A stretch of 64,000 nucleotides of DNA from Rahnella inusitata (GTDB lineage: Bacteria > Pseudomonadota > Gammaproteobacteria > Enterobacterales > Enterobacteriaceae). Positions 1-8,419 of the stretch are shown piece by piece. Location of the stretch: the NCBI RefSeq assembly GCF_003263515.1, contig NZ_JYDE01000023.1:26238-90237 (forward strand), written 5' to 3'. Below the pieces are notes generated by a model. That model saw only the letters and a program-made list of their open reading frames with translations. It did no database searches and was not told where the DNA came from. Every line of letters starts with the position of its first letter. Within the stretch, counting starts at the first letter, position 1. Both the position numbers and the translations under genes were made by a program.

Positions 1-455
1 TTATTGATCGCGCCATCTCACCATTTTTAAAGACAAGACAGACCCAAGTCATTTTCAATTTTTACTTGGCTGTTGGCTGTTGGCTGTTGGCTGTTTTCTA
101 TTTTTATATTGTTTTTATTTTCTTTTTTCGTCCTGAGTCGGTGAGGTTGTGACCTAAAAAGTGTCTGGCCGCGTTCGAAAATCGCGCCGTAGCGAGAGGT
201 GAAAAACCGCGCGTCTTTGTGCGCGGGTTGTAACCCGAGCGAAGGGCACCGCGGAGCGGCGTGATTTTGCGGCAATAGCGGTAATACCTGAAACATAGCC
301 AGGATGCATGGCACGTGTTTTTAAAAACGCGGGAGTCCAGAGGGCGCGCGTTTACGCGTCCTTTGGGCCGGTGTGGGTGGCAACCCACGGTGTTGACCTT
401 GAATTTGAATTCAAATTCAACTTCAAGTTGAATTTGAATTTAACTTGAAGTTGAA
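1..455. repeat. structured repeat-like noncoding segment
   Basis: No convincing gene is visible. The 7-base unit TTGGCTG occurs four times in tandem at about 66-93. Bases 125-395 are rich in short hairpins, for example GTGGGT/ACCCAC around 367-383 and CGGGTT/AACCCG around 223-236. Two overlapping minus-strand open frames (27-314 and 104-388) cover the same bases in different frames. They have low-complexity, basic compositions and no recognisable domain. The segment is probably a dispersed noncoding element of the kind often mis-called as short genes. That is an inference; copy number elsewhere in the genome would decide it. Confidence 0.45.
399..455. repeat. AT-rich palindromes beside the regulator stop codon
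   Basis: Bases 399-420 form a perfect 22-base palindrome centred on GAATTC. It is followed by an inverted repeat with arms at 419-434 and 437-452 (one mismatch, two-base loop). The block is built only from TTGAATT/AACTTCAAGTT-type units and ends at the stop codon of the minus-strand regulator gene. It could act as a transcript end or be part of the neighbouring repeat element. There is no clear U-run. Confidence 0.5.
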
Positions 456-1169
456 TTACCCCCCCGATCCAAGCCGATGCTTATGCCCCTTCATCAAACT
501 CAATGACGCTGAATAAGCTTCCCCCTCATCCCCCGCCATGATCGCTTCGTAAATCCTTTTATGCTCGTTCAGACACATTCCGCCTTCCTTTGAGGAAAAT
601 TCGAAAAACCATTTGAAAATGGTGGTCAGCACATTGCCGAACGGGACGTAAAAACAATTGCCGGAGGAGATGAAAATCATCCTGTGAAACTGGGTATCGA
701 TGTCCACCCACGCCTGTGCGTCGAAATTCTCCGCGACGTGACACATCTGGCGATAGATCCGCGAGAGCTCGATCCGCTGTTCTTTGCTGGCGTTGACGGC
801 AGCAAGCGCGGTGGCATGCGGTTCGATGGCTTTGCGAAATTCAAGAAACTGATGATAAATCTCTTCGGTCGCTTCCATGCCCTGCATCCACTCCAGCAGT
901 TGCGGGTCGAGCATATTCCATTGCGGACGTTCTTTTACGCGCGTGCCGATTTTCGGGCGGGATTCCAGCAGACCTTTCGACGTGAGCAGTTTCAGCGCTT
1001 CGCGCAAGGCCGTGCGGCTGACGCCAAACTGCTCGCCGAGCTCGATTTCACTCGGCAAAATGGCACCGCAGGCCAGTTCGCCGGAGAGAATTTTGCGGGC
1101 GATATCGCGGGCAATATGGGTATTAAGGCCGCGCGTCATACCTGCGGCGGTTTCAAACTGCATCGTCAT
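456..1169 (-). CDS. GntR family (FadR subfamily, FCD) regulator of the polyuronate cluster
   Basis: The 237-residue protein has an N-terminal winged helix-turn-helix at about residues 15-80, including the family pattern LPSEIELGEQFGVSRTALRE. A C-terminal FCD ligand domain spans about 100-230 and carries the likely metal/ligand residues of DTQFH and EHKRI. It is the last gene of a minus-strand run behind a reductase and two polyuronate lyases, with 93 bases separating it from the reductase. The start at 1169 has AGGGAA upstream. By analogy with UxuR/ExuR/KdgR-like logic it probably represses the cluster and responds to a uronate intermediate. A matching operator-like palindrome lies at 5554-5566. 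The ligand is not identifiable from sequence. Confidence 0.85.
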   Translation of the reverse strand: MTMQFETAAGMTRGLNTHIARDIARKILSGELACGAILPSEIELGEQFGVSRTALREALKLLTSKGLLESRPKIGTRVKERPQWNMLDPQLLEWMQGMEATEEIYHQFLEFRKAIEPHATALAAVNASKEQRIELSRIYRQMCHVAENFDAQAWVDIDTQFHRMIFISSGNCFYVPFGNVLTTIFKWFFEFSSKEGGMCLNEHKRIYEAIMAGDEGEAYSASLSLMKGHKHRLGSGG

Positions 1170-1262
1170 GCTATTCCCTTTTTATGTGCAGATTGCCGAC
1201 AGCATAGTTCAGGCGGCGAAGCGCTGCATGCGTCCGCCGCGATGAAACTCACGAACTGTGCG

Positions 1263-2039
1263 CTATGGCGCCATCTGGCCGCCGTTGACGTCCAATATCT
1301 GACCGGTGATATAGCCGCTGCACGCGTGTGAGGCGAAAAACAGGAAGCTCGGTGCCAGCTCTTCGCTGGTACCAAAGCGGCCCATGGCAATACTTCCGGC
1401 GATTTTCTCGCGCACTTCCGGGCTTTTGTCCGCGTGGAAAACCGTGTCGATGGTGCCGGGTGAAACCACGTTGAAGCGGATATTGTCTTTGGTGAACTCC
1501 TTCACCCAGTTACGGTGTACGTTGTGCAGCCAGGCTTTCGAGGCCGCGTACAAACTCGCGCCCGGCCCGCCGCCTTCACGCCCGGCGATGGAACCGGTGC
1601 TGATAACCGACGTCGTTTTACCACTCTGTCTGGCAGAATGACGCAAATGCGGGATGGCAAATTTGGTGACCATCAGCGCCGAACGGGCGTTGAGATCCAT
1701 CACATGATCGTAAAATTCGTCGTCAATGCTTTCCAGCCCCTGACGCCCGCCGAGGCCCCCGGCGTTGTTGATCAGCACGTCGATACCACCAAAGCGTTCA
1801 ACGAAGTTTGCCACCAACGTCTCGCATTCGGCAGATTTCGTGACGTCAGCGCCGAAGTACGCGACTTCACCGCCATTTTTGGCGATTTCCGCCGCCAATT
1901 GTTCGAGGCTGGCGTCGTGACGGTGACCGTTAATGCCCACTTTCGCGCCTGCCGCCGCGAAGGCTTTTGCTGCCGCCAGACCAATACCTTTCGTTGAACC
2001 GGTAATCAAAACTCGCTGGCCTTTCAGATCGTTAAACAT
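1263..2039 (-). CDS. SDR oxidoreductase, probable DEH reductase
   Basis: This is a classical short-chain dehydrogenase/reductase of 258 residues. It has the nucleotide-binding TGSTKGIG at 13-20, NNAG at 91-94, and the catalytic set Ser about 150, Tyr164 and Lys168 (YAASK). A strong AAGGAG precedes the start at 2039. It lies 10 bases after the PL17-like lyase gene, so the two are almost certainly co-transcribed. In alginate catabolism an SDR reduces 4-deoxy-L-erythro-5-hexoseulose uronate (DEH), the spontaneous product of the monomer released by lyases, to 2-keto-3-deoxygluconate. The position next to two lyases supports that role. The substrate is an inference, since SDRs are hard to assign by sequence alone. 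Confidence 0.82.
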   Translation of the reverse strand: MFNDLKGQRVLITGSTKGIGLAAAKAFAAAGAKVGINGHRHDASLEQLAAEIAKNGGEVAYFGADVTKSAECETLVANFVERFGGIDVLINNAGGLGGRQGLESIDDEFYDHVMDLNARSALMVTKFAIPHLRHSARQSGKTTSVISTGSIAGREGGGPGASLYAASKAWLHNVHRNWVKEFTKDNIRFNVVSPGTIDTVFHADKSPEVREKIAGSIAMGRFGTSEELAPSFLFFASHACSGYITGQILDVNGGQMAP

Positions 2040-2049
2040 GCGTGCTCCT

Positions 2050-4182
2050 TCAGTTTTCAGGGATGTTCAGAGGTAAAACAGATTGCCACGCCGCGCTGAA
2101 CGCATTTTCCGCTGTCGGCGCGGCGCGGTTATTGATGCGGACGTTCAGCATCCGGTTTTCCGTGAAGAGAATGTTGATTTCTGTTTGCAGATCGTCGTGG
2201 CTTACCACGCTGACGCTGGTGACGTCGCCCCGCGCATTGAGTGAAGTTTCGGTGGCTTCATCGAAATACCCGTGTGTTTCAAACACGCTGGCGAAAATGG
2301 CATGAGTACCGTGAGTACGCAGTATCAGCGCCGGTTCATGGCGAAGGTTGAAATGCGGATCGCTGGCGCCGGTGCGTGCGACGATCAGTTCGCCGCCTTC
2401 GGGAAAGGCGCTGACCAGCGTCCTGTAGCCATCGCCGTCCAGCCAGCTGAATAACGCCGAATCTCCCGCCGCCACCGTGCCACGTGCACAGTCCCAAAGG
2501 TGTTGATAACCGTGACTGTCTCCGAGCGGTTTCAGGACTTTCGCGACATCAAGCTCCACGTCGCTGCGCACGAACTGACCGAGGTGATGCAGACAATAAT
2601 CGTAACGATGCGGCTGCTGGCTGGTCAGGCGGAATACATCCACGATAAGTGGCGAGCCAAATTCGGGTAAATCCAGCATCAGCACGGTGCGCTGTTGCAG
2701 CACGCCGGGATAATAGCCGTTGAGCCGCGCACTCATGGCTTGTCCGGACGGACTGTCCGTGACGAAGAAGTGCCTTTCGCCCCAACGTTTCTCGGCCTCC
2801 AGACTTTGCCCGCCATGCTGACTTTGCTCATCAACCACCACGGTGTTGTGCGCAACGGTCTGTTTGCAGTAGCTGTTGTTTTCGGGAATGTAGCGCCCGC
2901 CAAACTTTGGTTCGACATTCACCCAGCGACCAAAACCGTAATCGCGTAAAAACTCGCGGCCACGGTTGAACAGGCTGAGGTGCAGGCCGTCGAAATGCCC
3001 GTGATTGAGCGCCGAATGCAGGCGCGGAATGCTGCCGTGCTGGCCGTACCACATCAGCGCCATGTCCTGATTTGCGCTGCGCAATATCCCGAGGCCGCCC
3101 TGCGCACCTTCCGGCCCGTCGCGCAGTTCGACGCTTCCCCAGTCGACGTTTTGCGCTGGCGCACTTTGCAACGCCGCGGATAATTCCAGCGCAGCCGGGC
3201 TGACCCAGACAGTCTGTTGTTGCTGCGCGACGGCGATCCACTGCGGGTTATGCAGATAACGGTGATAGCACACGCTGGCGGCGATGACTGCGCCGTCATC
3301 GCGGATATTAATGGTTTTGGAGGAGTCGTTGAGTGCTGGCCAGGTTCCGTCGGGGAAGGCAGTCTGCATCAGCGCTTCGCAGGTTTTGCGGATGATTTGA
3401 TCACGGAACTGATAAATCTGTAATTCCGGCTGACGTCGTTCAATCACCTCACTCAGCAACAGCAAAGGTCGCAGCGCAAAGCGGTGATAATACGGCCCTT
3501 CGATGTAGTAACCGTCCGGTGAAAACAGCTGGCTGAGCTGGGCAAAAAATCCGCCGCTTTCACTGTCGCCCTTCACGCCATATAACGCTTTTTCAACCAA
3601 TGATAAATCGCCGAGCACATAACCGCTGATGGCTGCCGCCGCCACCGACCAGATGCCGTGATTGTGCACGATATCGAAATCTTTGCTGTGGCGGTTCAGC
3701 GCGTCGTCGGCCATCACCCGGAACAGATTATCGGCAATATGGGTGCATTGTTCCTGACTGAGCGAGGGGATCAGGCAGTGATAGCCTTCGACGGCGTACA
3801 GCCAAAACATATTTTCGTTGAGCGTCTGATGGAAAAGCCGTCCCGGCGCGTTGCTGTCTTTGCTGGTAGCGCTGCCGAGCGAAGGGAAAATGTCGGCGTA
3901 ACCGGTCAGCAGCGCCAGCGCGAAATCGCGGTAGCGCATCTCGCCGGTGACCAGGAATAACCTTCCGGCCAGATTGATATAAAGGTAGTTTTGCTTGTGC
4001 TGCGTATGCTCGGGGCCTCCCGCTTCACCGTGGCCGGGAATGCGCTGCGGCTGCGCCATAAAGCGTTCCAGCGAAATGATTTGCCCGCGCAGCGCCGCGC
4101 CCAGCAGGGAATCCTCCTCCCTCTGCCCGCGCAGTTTTTCGGCCTCAGAAACGGAAATCAGCAACGGCTGCCAGTGACTCAT
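2050..4182 (-). CDS. cytoplasmic oligo-polyuronate lyase, PL17-like (heparinase II/III fold)
   Basis: The 710-residue protein has an N-terminal alpha-toroid and a C-terminal heparinase II/III beta-sandwich, the architecture of PL17 exo-oligoalginate lyases. Likely active-site elements are NHG at 174-176, the DGYYIEGPYYHRF segment at about 223-235, and GHFDG at 395-399 with HNT at 445-447. There is no signal peptide, so it should act in the cytoplasm on imported oligomers, trimming them to monomers for the downstream reductase. Its ATG overlaps the stop of the secreted lyase gene by four bases (4179-4182), indicating translational coupling. Alginate is the most likely substrate; another polyuronate such as glucuronan cannot be excluded. 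Confidence 0.85.
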   Translation of the reverse strand: MSHWQPLLISVSEAEKLRGQREEDSLLGAALRGQIISLERFMAQPQRIPGHGEAGGPEHTQHKQNYLYINLAGRLFLVTGEMRYRDFALALLTGYADIFPSLGSATSKDSNAPGRLFHQTLNENMFWLYAVEGYHCLIPSLSQEQCTHIADNLFRVMADDALNRHSKDFDIVHNHGIWSVAAAAISGYVLGDLSLVEKALYGVKGDSESGGFFAQLSQLFSPDGYYIEGPYYHRFALRPLLLLSEVIERRQPELQIYQFRDQIIRKTCEALMQTAFPDGTWPALNDSSKTINIRDDGAVIAASVCYHRYLHNPQWIAVAQQQQTVWVSPAALELSAALQSAPAQNVDWGSVELRDGPEGAQGGLGILRSANQDMALMWYGQHGSIPRLHSALNHGHFDGLHLSLFNRGREFLRDYGFGRWVNVEPKFGGRYIPENNSYCKQTVAHNTVVVDEQSQHGGQSLEAEKRWGERHFFVTDSPSGQAMSARLNGYYPGVLQQRTVLMLDLPEFGSPLIVDVFRLTSQQPHRYDYCLHHLGQFVRSDVELDVAKVLKPLGDSHGYQHLWDCARGTVAAGDSALFSWLDGDGYRTLVSAFPEGGELIVARTGASDPHFNLRHEPALILRTHGTHAIFASVFETHGYFDEATETSLNARGDVTSVSVVSHDDLQTEINILFTENRMLNVRINNRAAPTAENAFSAAWQSVLPLNIPEN

Positions 4183-5522
4183 TTTCCGCTCTCCTGTTGC
4201 TGAGGCGCGACATAGCCGGTCGCAAACGACGGCAGCGATATCAGCCAGGTCTCCCGCTCGGCTTCCATCACCGCGCCGCGCGTCACGTCTTCATGATAGC
4301 CACCGGCCATTTTTTTACTTTTATCCGCAGGCGGCACTGTGAAAGTCGCACTGCGGATCTTCTGCTGGTAGCGCGGCTGGCCGGTGGAATTATCCGCCCA
4401 GGACAGCAGCGGCAACGGGCGAACGCGGATCTGGTCGATGGATTTGTAAGGCCACGCCACGGTCGGATCGGTGAAGCGCGCCATGAAATCCAGCGAGGTC
4501 AGCAGACTGCCGCCCTGCGGCGTTTTGTAGTGCCAAAGGTCAATACCATTTTTCTGCGCCAGCACCGCCATCATGCTGATCGCCTGCAAATTGAAATAGC
4601 TGTAATGAAAGGATCGGGTGCGCGCCAGTTCGGCAGGCTGCGTGCCATCGGGTTTGAGCTGCACGTCGAGCTTACTTTTCATCAGCGTTGCCATATCGCG
4701 GATCACGGCTTTATCACCGAGATACCACGCGATGCCCGACACCTGCGTCACGTACCAGTTGCCGTGATTATTCTCGGTGCGCCCTTCCTTCCTGGCAATT
4801 TTGCTGCCCTGCAGCCATTGCAGATATTCTGACATCCACGCACGGAGTTGCTGTTCGTCGTTGTCGCTCCACGCGGGATTGCCGCGCAGTAACATCAGTG
4901 AATCCACAATGCGCGTGGAGAAATAGCGGCCATCTAGTACACCGGCGTTGCGCCCCGGTGAAATTCCCGGCACACCCTGCGCAAAATTCAGATTCGGGTT
5001 CATGCGCGTTTCAGGCGTGATAAACCAGGCGCGCAGCAGGCTGGCGGCTTTATCGGCATATTTCTGTTCACCGGAGAAATACCAGGCCAGCGTCAGGTTC
5101 TGCACCCGTGCGGTGAAATCCGCCAGCCTTACGCCGTCGCTTTGATCGTTTTTACTGGCCGGATTGACGTGCCCGTCCTTGCGGATCCACGGCAGACCAT
5201 CAGGTTTGCTGTCGTCAGGCCACCAGTAAGCGCTCAGGCTGAGATAATCGTGCTTCGACCCGCTTGGCGGGGTCATGCCTTTGTCGGTCACGCTGAGATT
5301 GGGTTTGTTTAGCGCCGAATCCGCCGCGGCCAGCAGATGACGGTACGCGTCTGAGGTCTGTGGTGCAGCCGTGTTGTCGTGCAGTTGCTGACGCACCACT
5401 TCCATTTGAACAGTATTAAGAAATGCCGGTTCAGCGGCGAATGCTCCTGCGCCGCCAGACATCATAATTAACGCTGCAACAAGCTGTTTTACCCCAACGG
5501 TACGGTACTTAAATAACCTCAT
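4179..5522 (-). CDS. secreted alginate-lyase-family protein (polyuronate lyase)
   Basis: The 447-residue protein has a basic start, a hydrophobic stretch and a likely cleavage near AFA at residues 27-29, so it is exported to the periplasm. The body matches the alginate lyase fold (Pfam Alginate_lyase), with conserved SAYWWPD at 97-103, a WIRKDGHVNP segment at 112-121 and NNHGNWY at 251-257, which holds the probable catalytic Asn/His. The PL38-like pattern of these motifs is suggestive, but the PL family is not certain. The open frame extends to 5645. The ATG at 5522 is preferred because GGAGAA precedes it and the signal peptide begins there. It is the first gene of the minus-strand lyase-reductase-regulator operon. 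Confidence 0.82.
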   Translation of the reverse strand: MRLFKYRTVGVKQLVAALIMMSGGAGAFAAEPAFLNTVQMEVVRQQLHDNTAAPQTSDAYRHLLAAADSALNKPNLSVTDKGMTPPSGSKHDYLSLSAYWWPDDSKPDGLPWIRKDGHVNPASKNDQSDGVRLADFTARVQNLTLAWYFSGEQKYADKAASLLRAWFITPETRMNPNLNFAQGVPGISPGRNAGVLDGRYFSTRIVDSLMLLRGNPAWSDNDEQQLRAWMSEYLQWLQGSKIARKEGRTENNHGNWYVTQVSGIAWYLGDKAVIRDMATLMKSKLDVQLKPDGTQPAELARTRSFHYSYFNLQAISMMAVLAQKNGIDLWHYKTPQGGSLLTSLDFMARFTDPTVAWPYKSIDQIRVRPLPLLSWADNSTGQPRYQQKIRSATFTVPPADKSKKMAGGYHEDVTRGAVMEAERETWLISLPSFATGYVAPQQQESGK

Positions 5523-5553
5523 GCGTTCTCCGGTGACAACGTTTTCGTTCGCT

Positions 5554-5566
5554 TTAGTACTACTAA
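5554..5566. promoter_or_regulatory. FadR/GntR-type operator palindrome
   Basis: TTAGTACTACTAA is a 13-base inverted repeat (TTAGT-N3-ACTAA) that fits the TNGTNNNACNA half-site pattern typical of FadR-subfamily GntR regulators. It lies about 32 bases upstream of the secreted lyase start, where bound repressor would block transcription of the lyase operon. The cluster encodes exactly such a regulator at 456-1169. Binding is inferred. Confidence 0.5.
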
Positions 5567-5763
5567 TAAAGCAACGAATGTTGATAAGCGCCAGTCGGAA
5601 TTGGCTGAAAAAGCCACAAATAGCCCAGCAAGTGACCGACTTCACAAATCGATAACAAACTAAGCATTTCTTATTTGTCTGACTTTTAATTCCATTACTC
5701 TCTTCTACGCTTGCTCAATACATAACCAAAAACACCTCACCTACAAATGAGAGAGTAACGACA

Positions 5764-7572
5764 ATGGATATCAATGTTCTGGTCATGATCGGTTACTTCG
5801 TCTTAATGATTGCTATCAGTTATGCCTTCAAAAAGATGGCGTCCGGCTCCTCGAGCCACTATTTTCGCGGCGGCGGGCGAATGCTCTGGTGGATGGTTGG
5901 CGCGACCGCGTTCATGATCCAGTTCAGCGCATGGACGTTCACCGGTGCCGCCGGGCAGGCCTACCGCTACGGTTTCAATGTGGTTAGCGTGTTCGCCGGT
6001 AACGTCTTCGGTTATCTCATCGCCTGGTGGTGGTTCGCCACGCGTTTTCGTCAGCTGCGGGTCGATACGGCCACTGAGGCCATCAACCACCGCTTCGGCA
6101 AAGGCAACGAACAGTTTTTTACCTGGATGATAATTCCGCTCAGCATCCTGAGCGCCGGTGTATGGCTGAACAGTCTGGCGGTGTTTGCCAGCGCGGTGTT
6201 CAAGCACGACATCACGCTCACACTGTGGGTCACCGGCGTGGTGGTGCTGGTGATTTCATTACTGAGTGGCGCATGGGGCGTGGTGGCGAGCGATTTTGTT
6301 CAGACGCTGGTGGTGGCGATTATTTCAATTGCCTGCGCGGTGGTGGCGCTGTTTAAAGTCGGCGGACCGGTCAAACTGGTCACTGAGTTCCCTTCCGGCT
6401 TCTTTACCGGGCCGGACGTCGGGCCGCATTACATCTCGCTGCTGGTGGCCTGCTTCCTGTTCTTCTTCATCAAGAACGTGCAAAGCATCAATAATCTTCA
6501 GGATTCCTACCGTTTTCTGAATGCCAAAGACAGTTTCAATGCCAAAAAAGCGGCGCTGTTCGCGCTGGTGCTGATGTTTGTCGGTACGCTTATCTGGTTC
6601 ATCCCGCCGTGGGCGGTCGCCGTTCTGTATCCGGACGCCGCCACCGCTCACCCTGAGTTAGGCAAAAACGCCACCGATGCGGTGTATCTGATTTTTGCCG
6701 AACGCGCCATGCCACTTGGTACCGTTGGCCTGCTGATGGCCGGACTGTTTGCAGCAACGATGTCCTCCATGGATTGCGCGCTGAACCGTAACTCGGGGAT
6801 TTTTGTGCGCAGCTTCTGGACGCCGGTCGTCAACCGTAACGGCGCGCGCAGCGACAAGTATCAGTTGCGCGTCGGGCAAATAGCCTGCGTGGTGAACGGT
6901 GTGCTGGTGATCCTGGTCGCGCAGTACATGCATACGATGCAGACCGTGAGCCTTTTCGATCTGATGATGAAAGTCGGCACGCTGATGCAGGCGCCGATTG
7001 TCGTGCCGCTGTTCCTTGGCGTGTTTATCCGTAAAACGCCGGACTGGGCAGGTTGGGCCACCGTCCTGTTCGGGCTGGGCGTATCGTACGTTGTCGCTAA
7101 CGTCTTTACCGCACCGGACGTTGCACGCGCGCTGGGGATCACACTTACCGCACGTGAGCTGCTGGACGTGGCTATCATGTGGAATATCTTCTCACACATG
7201 GTGTTCACCGGCGGGTTCTTCTGCCTGACAAGTCTGTTCTACCGTGAAGCGAATACCTCGCGCGAGGCACAGCGCAAACAGTTCTTCATCGATATGGAAA
7301 CGCCGGTCTATGCTGACAACGAACAGGATGAGTTCGACCGGCTGCAACGCGATAAAATTGGCCGTATTTCGATGTACATGGGTGCTGGTTTACTGCTGAT
7401 GGTGCTGGTCCCTAACCCGCTCTGGGGACGGATCCTGTTCCTGCTGTGCGCCCTGTCGATTCTCATTTTCGGCTGGGTATTACACCGCAGCGCAGAAAAA
7501 GGCATGACCGCAGCGAAAGCCGAAAAAGCCGCAGCGGCGGATAAAGTGAAAATCGCGACGTCGCAGCGGTAA
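5764..7572 (+). CDS. sodium:solute symporter (SSS family), probable uronate/oligouronate importer
   Basis: The 602-residue polytopic membrane protein has about 13-14 hydrophobic segments and the SSS-family N-terminal pattern (SSSHYFRGGGRMLWW near residue 29, then FSAWTFTGAAGQAY). GAGAGAG sits just upstream of the ATG at 5764. It is transcribed divergently from the lyase operon across a 240-base promoter region. Symporters of this family import unsaturated alginate monomers or short oligomers in marine alginate degraders, so this is the likely uptake step between the periplasmic and cytoplasmic lyases. The C-terminal tail is charged and Ala/Lys-rich. The substrate is inferred from context. Confidence 0.85.
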   Translation: MDINVLVMIGYFVLMIAISYAFKKMASGSSSHYFRGGGRMLWWMVGATAFMIQFSAWTFTGAAGQAYRYGFNVVSVFAGNVFGYLIAWWWFATRFRQLRVDTATEAINHRFGKGNEQFFTWMIIPLSILSAGVWLNSLAVFASAVFKHDITLTLWVTGVVVLVISLLSGAWGVVASDFVQTLVVAIISIACAVVALFKVGGPVKLVTEFPSGFFTGPDVGPHYISLLVACFLFFFIKNVQSINNLQDSYRFLNAKDSFNAKKAALFALVLMFVGTLIWFIPPWAVAVLYPDAATAHPELGKNATDAVYLIFAERAMPLGTVGLLMAGLFAATMSSMDCALNRNSGIFVRSFWTPVVNRNGARSDKYQLRVGQIACVVNGVLVILVAQYMHTMQTVSLFDLMMKVGTLMQAPIVVPLFLGVFIRKTPDWAGWATVLFGLGVSYVVANVFTAPDVARALGITLTARELLDVAIMWNIFSHMVFTGGFFCLTSLFYREANTSREAQRKQFFIDMETPVYADNEQDEFDRLQRDKIGRISMYMGAGLLLMVLVPNPLWGRILFLLCALSILIFGWVLHRSAEKGMTAAKAEKAAAADKVKIATSQR

Positions 7573-7592
7573 TCACCGGCGTTTAGAAAACG

Positions 7593-7630
7593 ATGCAGGA
7601 CTTTGCGTGGCGAAGTTCTGCATTTTTTTT
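7593..7630 (+). terminator. terminator of the symporter gene
   Basis: An 11-base stem (7593-7603 with 7613-7623, one G-U pair) is followed directly by eight T. It lies 20 bases after the symporter stop codon. Confidence 0.8.
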
Positions 7631-7643
7631 ACAACAAGCAAAA

Positions 7644-7665
7644 AAACCCGCTTTTCAGCGGGTTT
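7644..7665 (-). terminator. terminator of the lipoprotein genes
   Basis: The inverted repeat AAACCCGC/GCGGGTTT at 7644-7651 and 7658-7665 is followed on the minus strand by a run of U (plus-strand A at 7640-7646). It lies downstream of the lipoprotein gene ending at 7697. Confidence 0.75.
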
Positions 7666-7696
7666 AGATGTCGGAAAAAACAGACAAAAAGCGATA

Positions 7697-7924
7697 TTAC
7701 TTCGGAAGCTCCGTCACCTGCTTAACTTCAGTTTTACTGATTTGCTGTTTCACACCATTAGCATCGGTATATTCCAACAGGCCGGTTTCGGCTTCTTTGG
7801 GTTTACCGTCGCTGATGATGGTTCGCGCATCATTCGTCTGAATGGCATAGCTGGTACGGGTGCAGCCTGACAACGCTGCGACACTGATTAATGCGGCTAG
7901 TGGCAGAATCAATTTCCTGTTCAT
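7697..7924 (-). CDS. YgdI/YgdR-family lipoprotein
   Basis: This is a small lipoprotein of 75 residues. The start at 7924 is preferred to 7942 because AGGAGAG lies immediately upstream. The signal sequence ends in a lipobox LSGC, giving a lipidated Cys at about residue 21. The mature part contains the DUF903 SH3-like pattern (ISDGKPKEAETGLLEYTDANG..QQIS). It is tandem with a second member 32 bases away and probably arose by duplication. The function is not known. E. coli YgdI/YgdR are envelope lipoproteins without a firmly assigned role. Confidence 0.8.
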   Translation of the reverse strand: MNRKLILPLAALISVAALSGCTRTSYAIQTNDARTIISDGKPKEAETGLLEYTDANGVKQQISKTEVKQVTELPK

Positions 7925-7956
7925 CGTTCTCTCCTTTGTCAAAATGATTGGATAAA

Positions 7957-8190
7957 TTAGTTATCCAACTCGCTCATGTTTTTAACCTGATCGCGGTTAA
8001 TTTGCTCTGTTTGACCAGTCTCTGCATTTTTGTACGACACCAGACCGGTATCGTCATCCACCTGAGGTTTACCGTCCGTTACGATGGTTTTTCCGTCCGT
8101 CGTTTTTATTGCCTGATTCGAGGCACAGCCTGCAACAAACAGTATTGAGACAGCTGCCAGTGATGCGGCAATAAGGTTTTTCCTTTTCAT
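7957..8190 (-). CDS. YgdI/YgdR-family lipoprotein (paralogue)
   Basis: The 77-residue lipoprotein has signal peptide MKRKNLIAASLAAVSILFV and lipobox VAGC. The mature domain matches its downstream neighbour: the pattern TIVTDGKPQVDDDTGLVSY parallels TIISDGKPKEAETGLLEY. GGAGGGAT precedes the start. The two genes look like one transcript ending at the hairpin at 7644-7665. Envelope location is firm from the lipobox; molecular function is unknown. Confidence 0.82.
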   Translation of the reverse strand: MKRKNLIAASLAAVSILFVAGCASNQAIKTTDGKTIVTDGKPQVDDDTGLVSYKNAETGQTEQINRDQVKNMSELDN

Positions 8191-8419
8191 ATCATCCCTC
8201 CTGAATTAGGGTTTTTTCTTAACAATGAGTCTATTAACTATAGTCAGGAATTTCACATTCATCTGAGATTCGGACAAATGGAAGTTTTTTGGTGATTTTA
8301 TGTCCACAAAAAACCCTGATTTACGCAAAAATCTACCTGACAGCAGGCAGCAAAATCCGTACCCTACTGCGCATAGACACTGGCGGCCTGCGCGCCGCGA
8401 TTTTGCGAAAGAGAAATTT

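Noticed and set aside
66..93. CRISPR-like array from the TTGGCTG repeats
   Set aside because: The unit is seven bases, directly tandem and without spacers.
27..388. Two minus-strand open frames of 95 and 94 codons at the left edge
   Set aside because: They overlap in different frames, have no domain or credible ribosome site, and lie in a hairpin-rich repeat-like segment.
684..1331. 215-codon plus-strand frame opposite the GntR regulator
   Set aside because: It is a shadow of the regulator gene: no conserved features, and the regulator on the other strand is clear.
8300..8419. N-terminal extension of TtcA from ATG 8300
   Set aside because: The extra 40 residues are not conserved and lack a good ribosome site. 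GTG 8420 gives the normal length.
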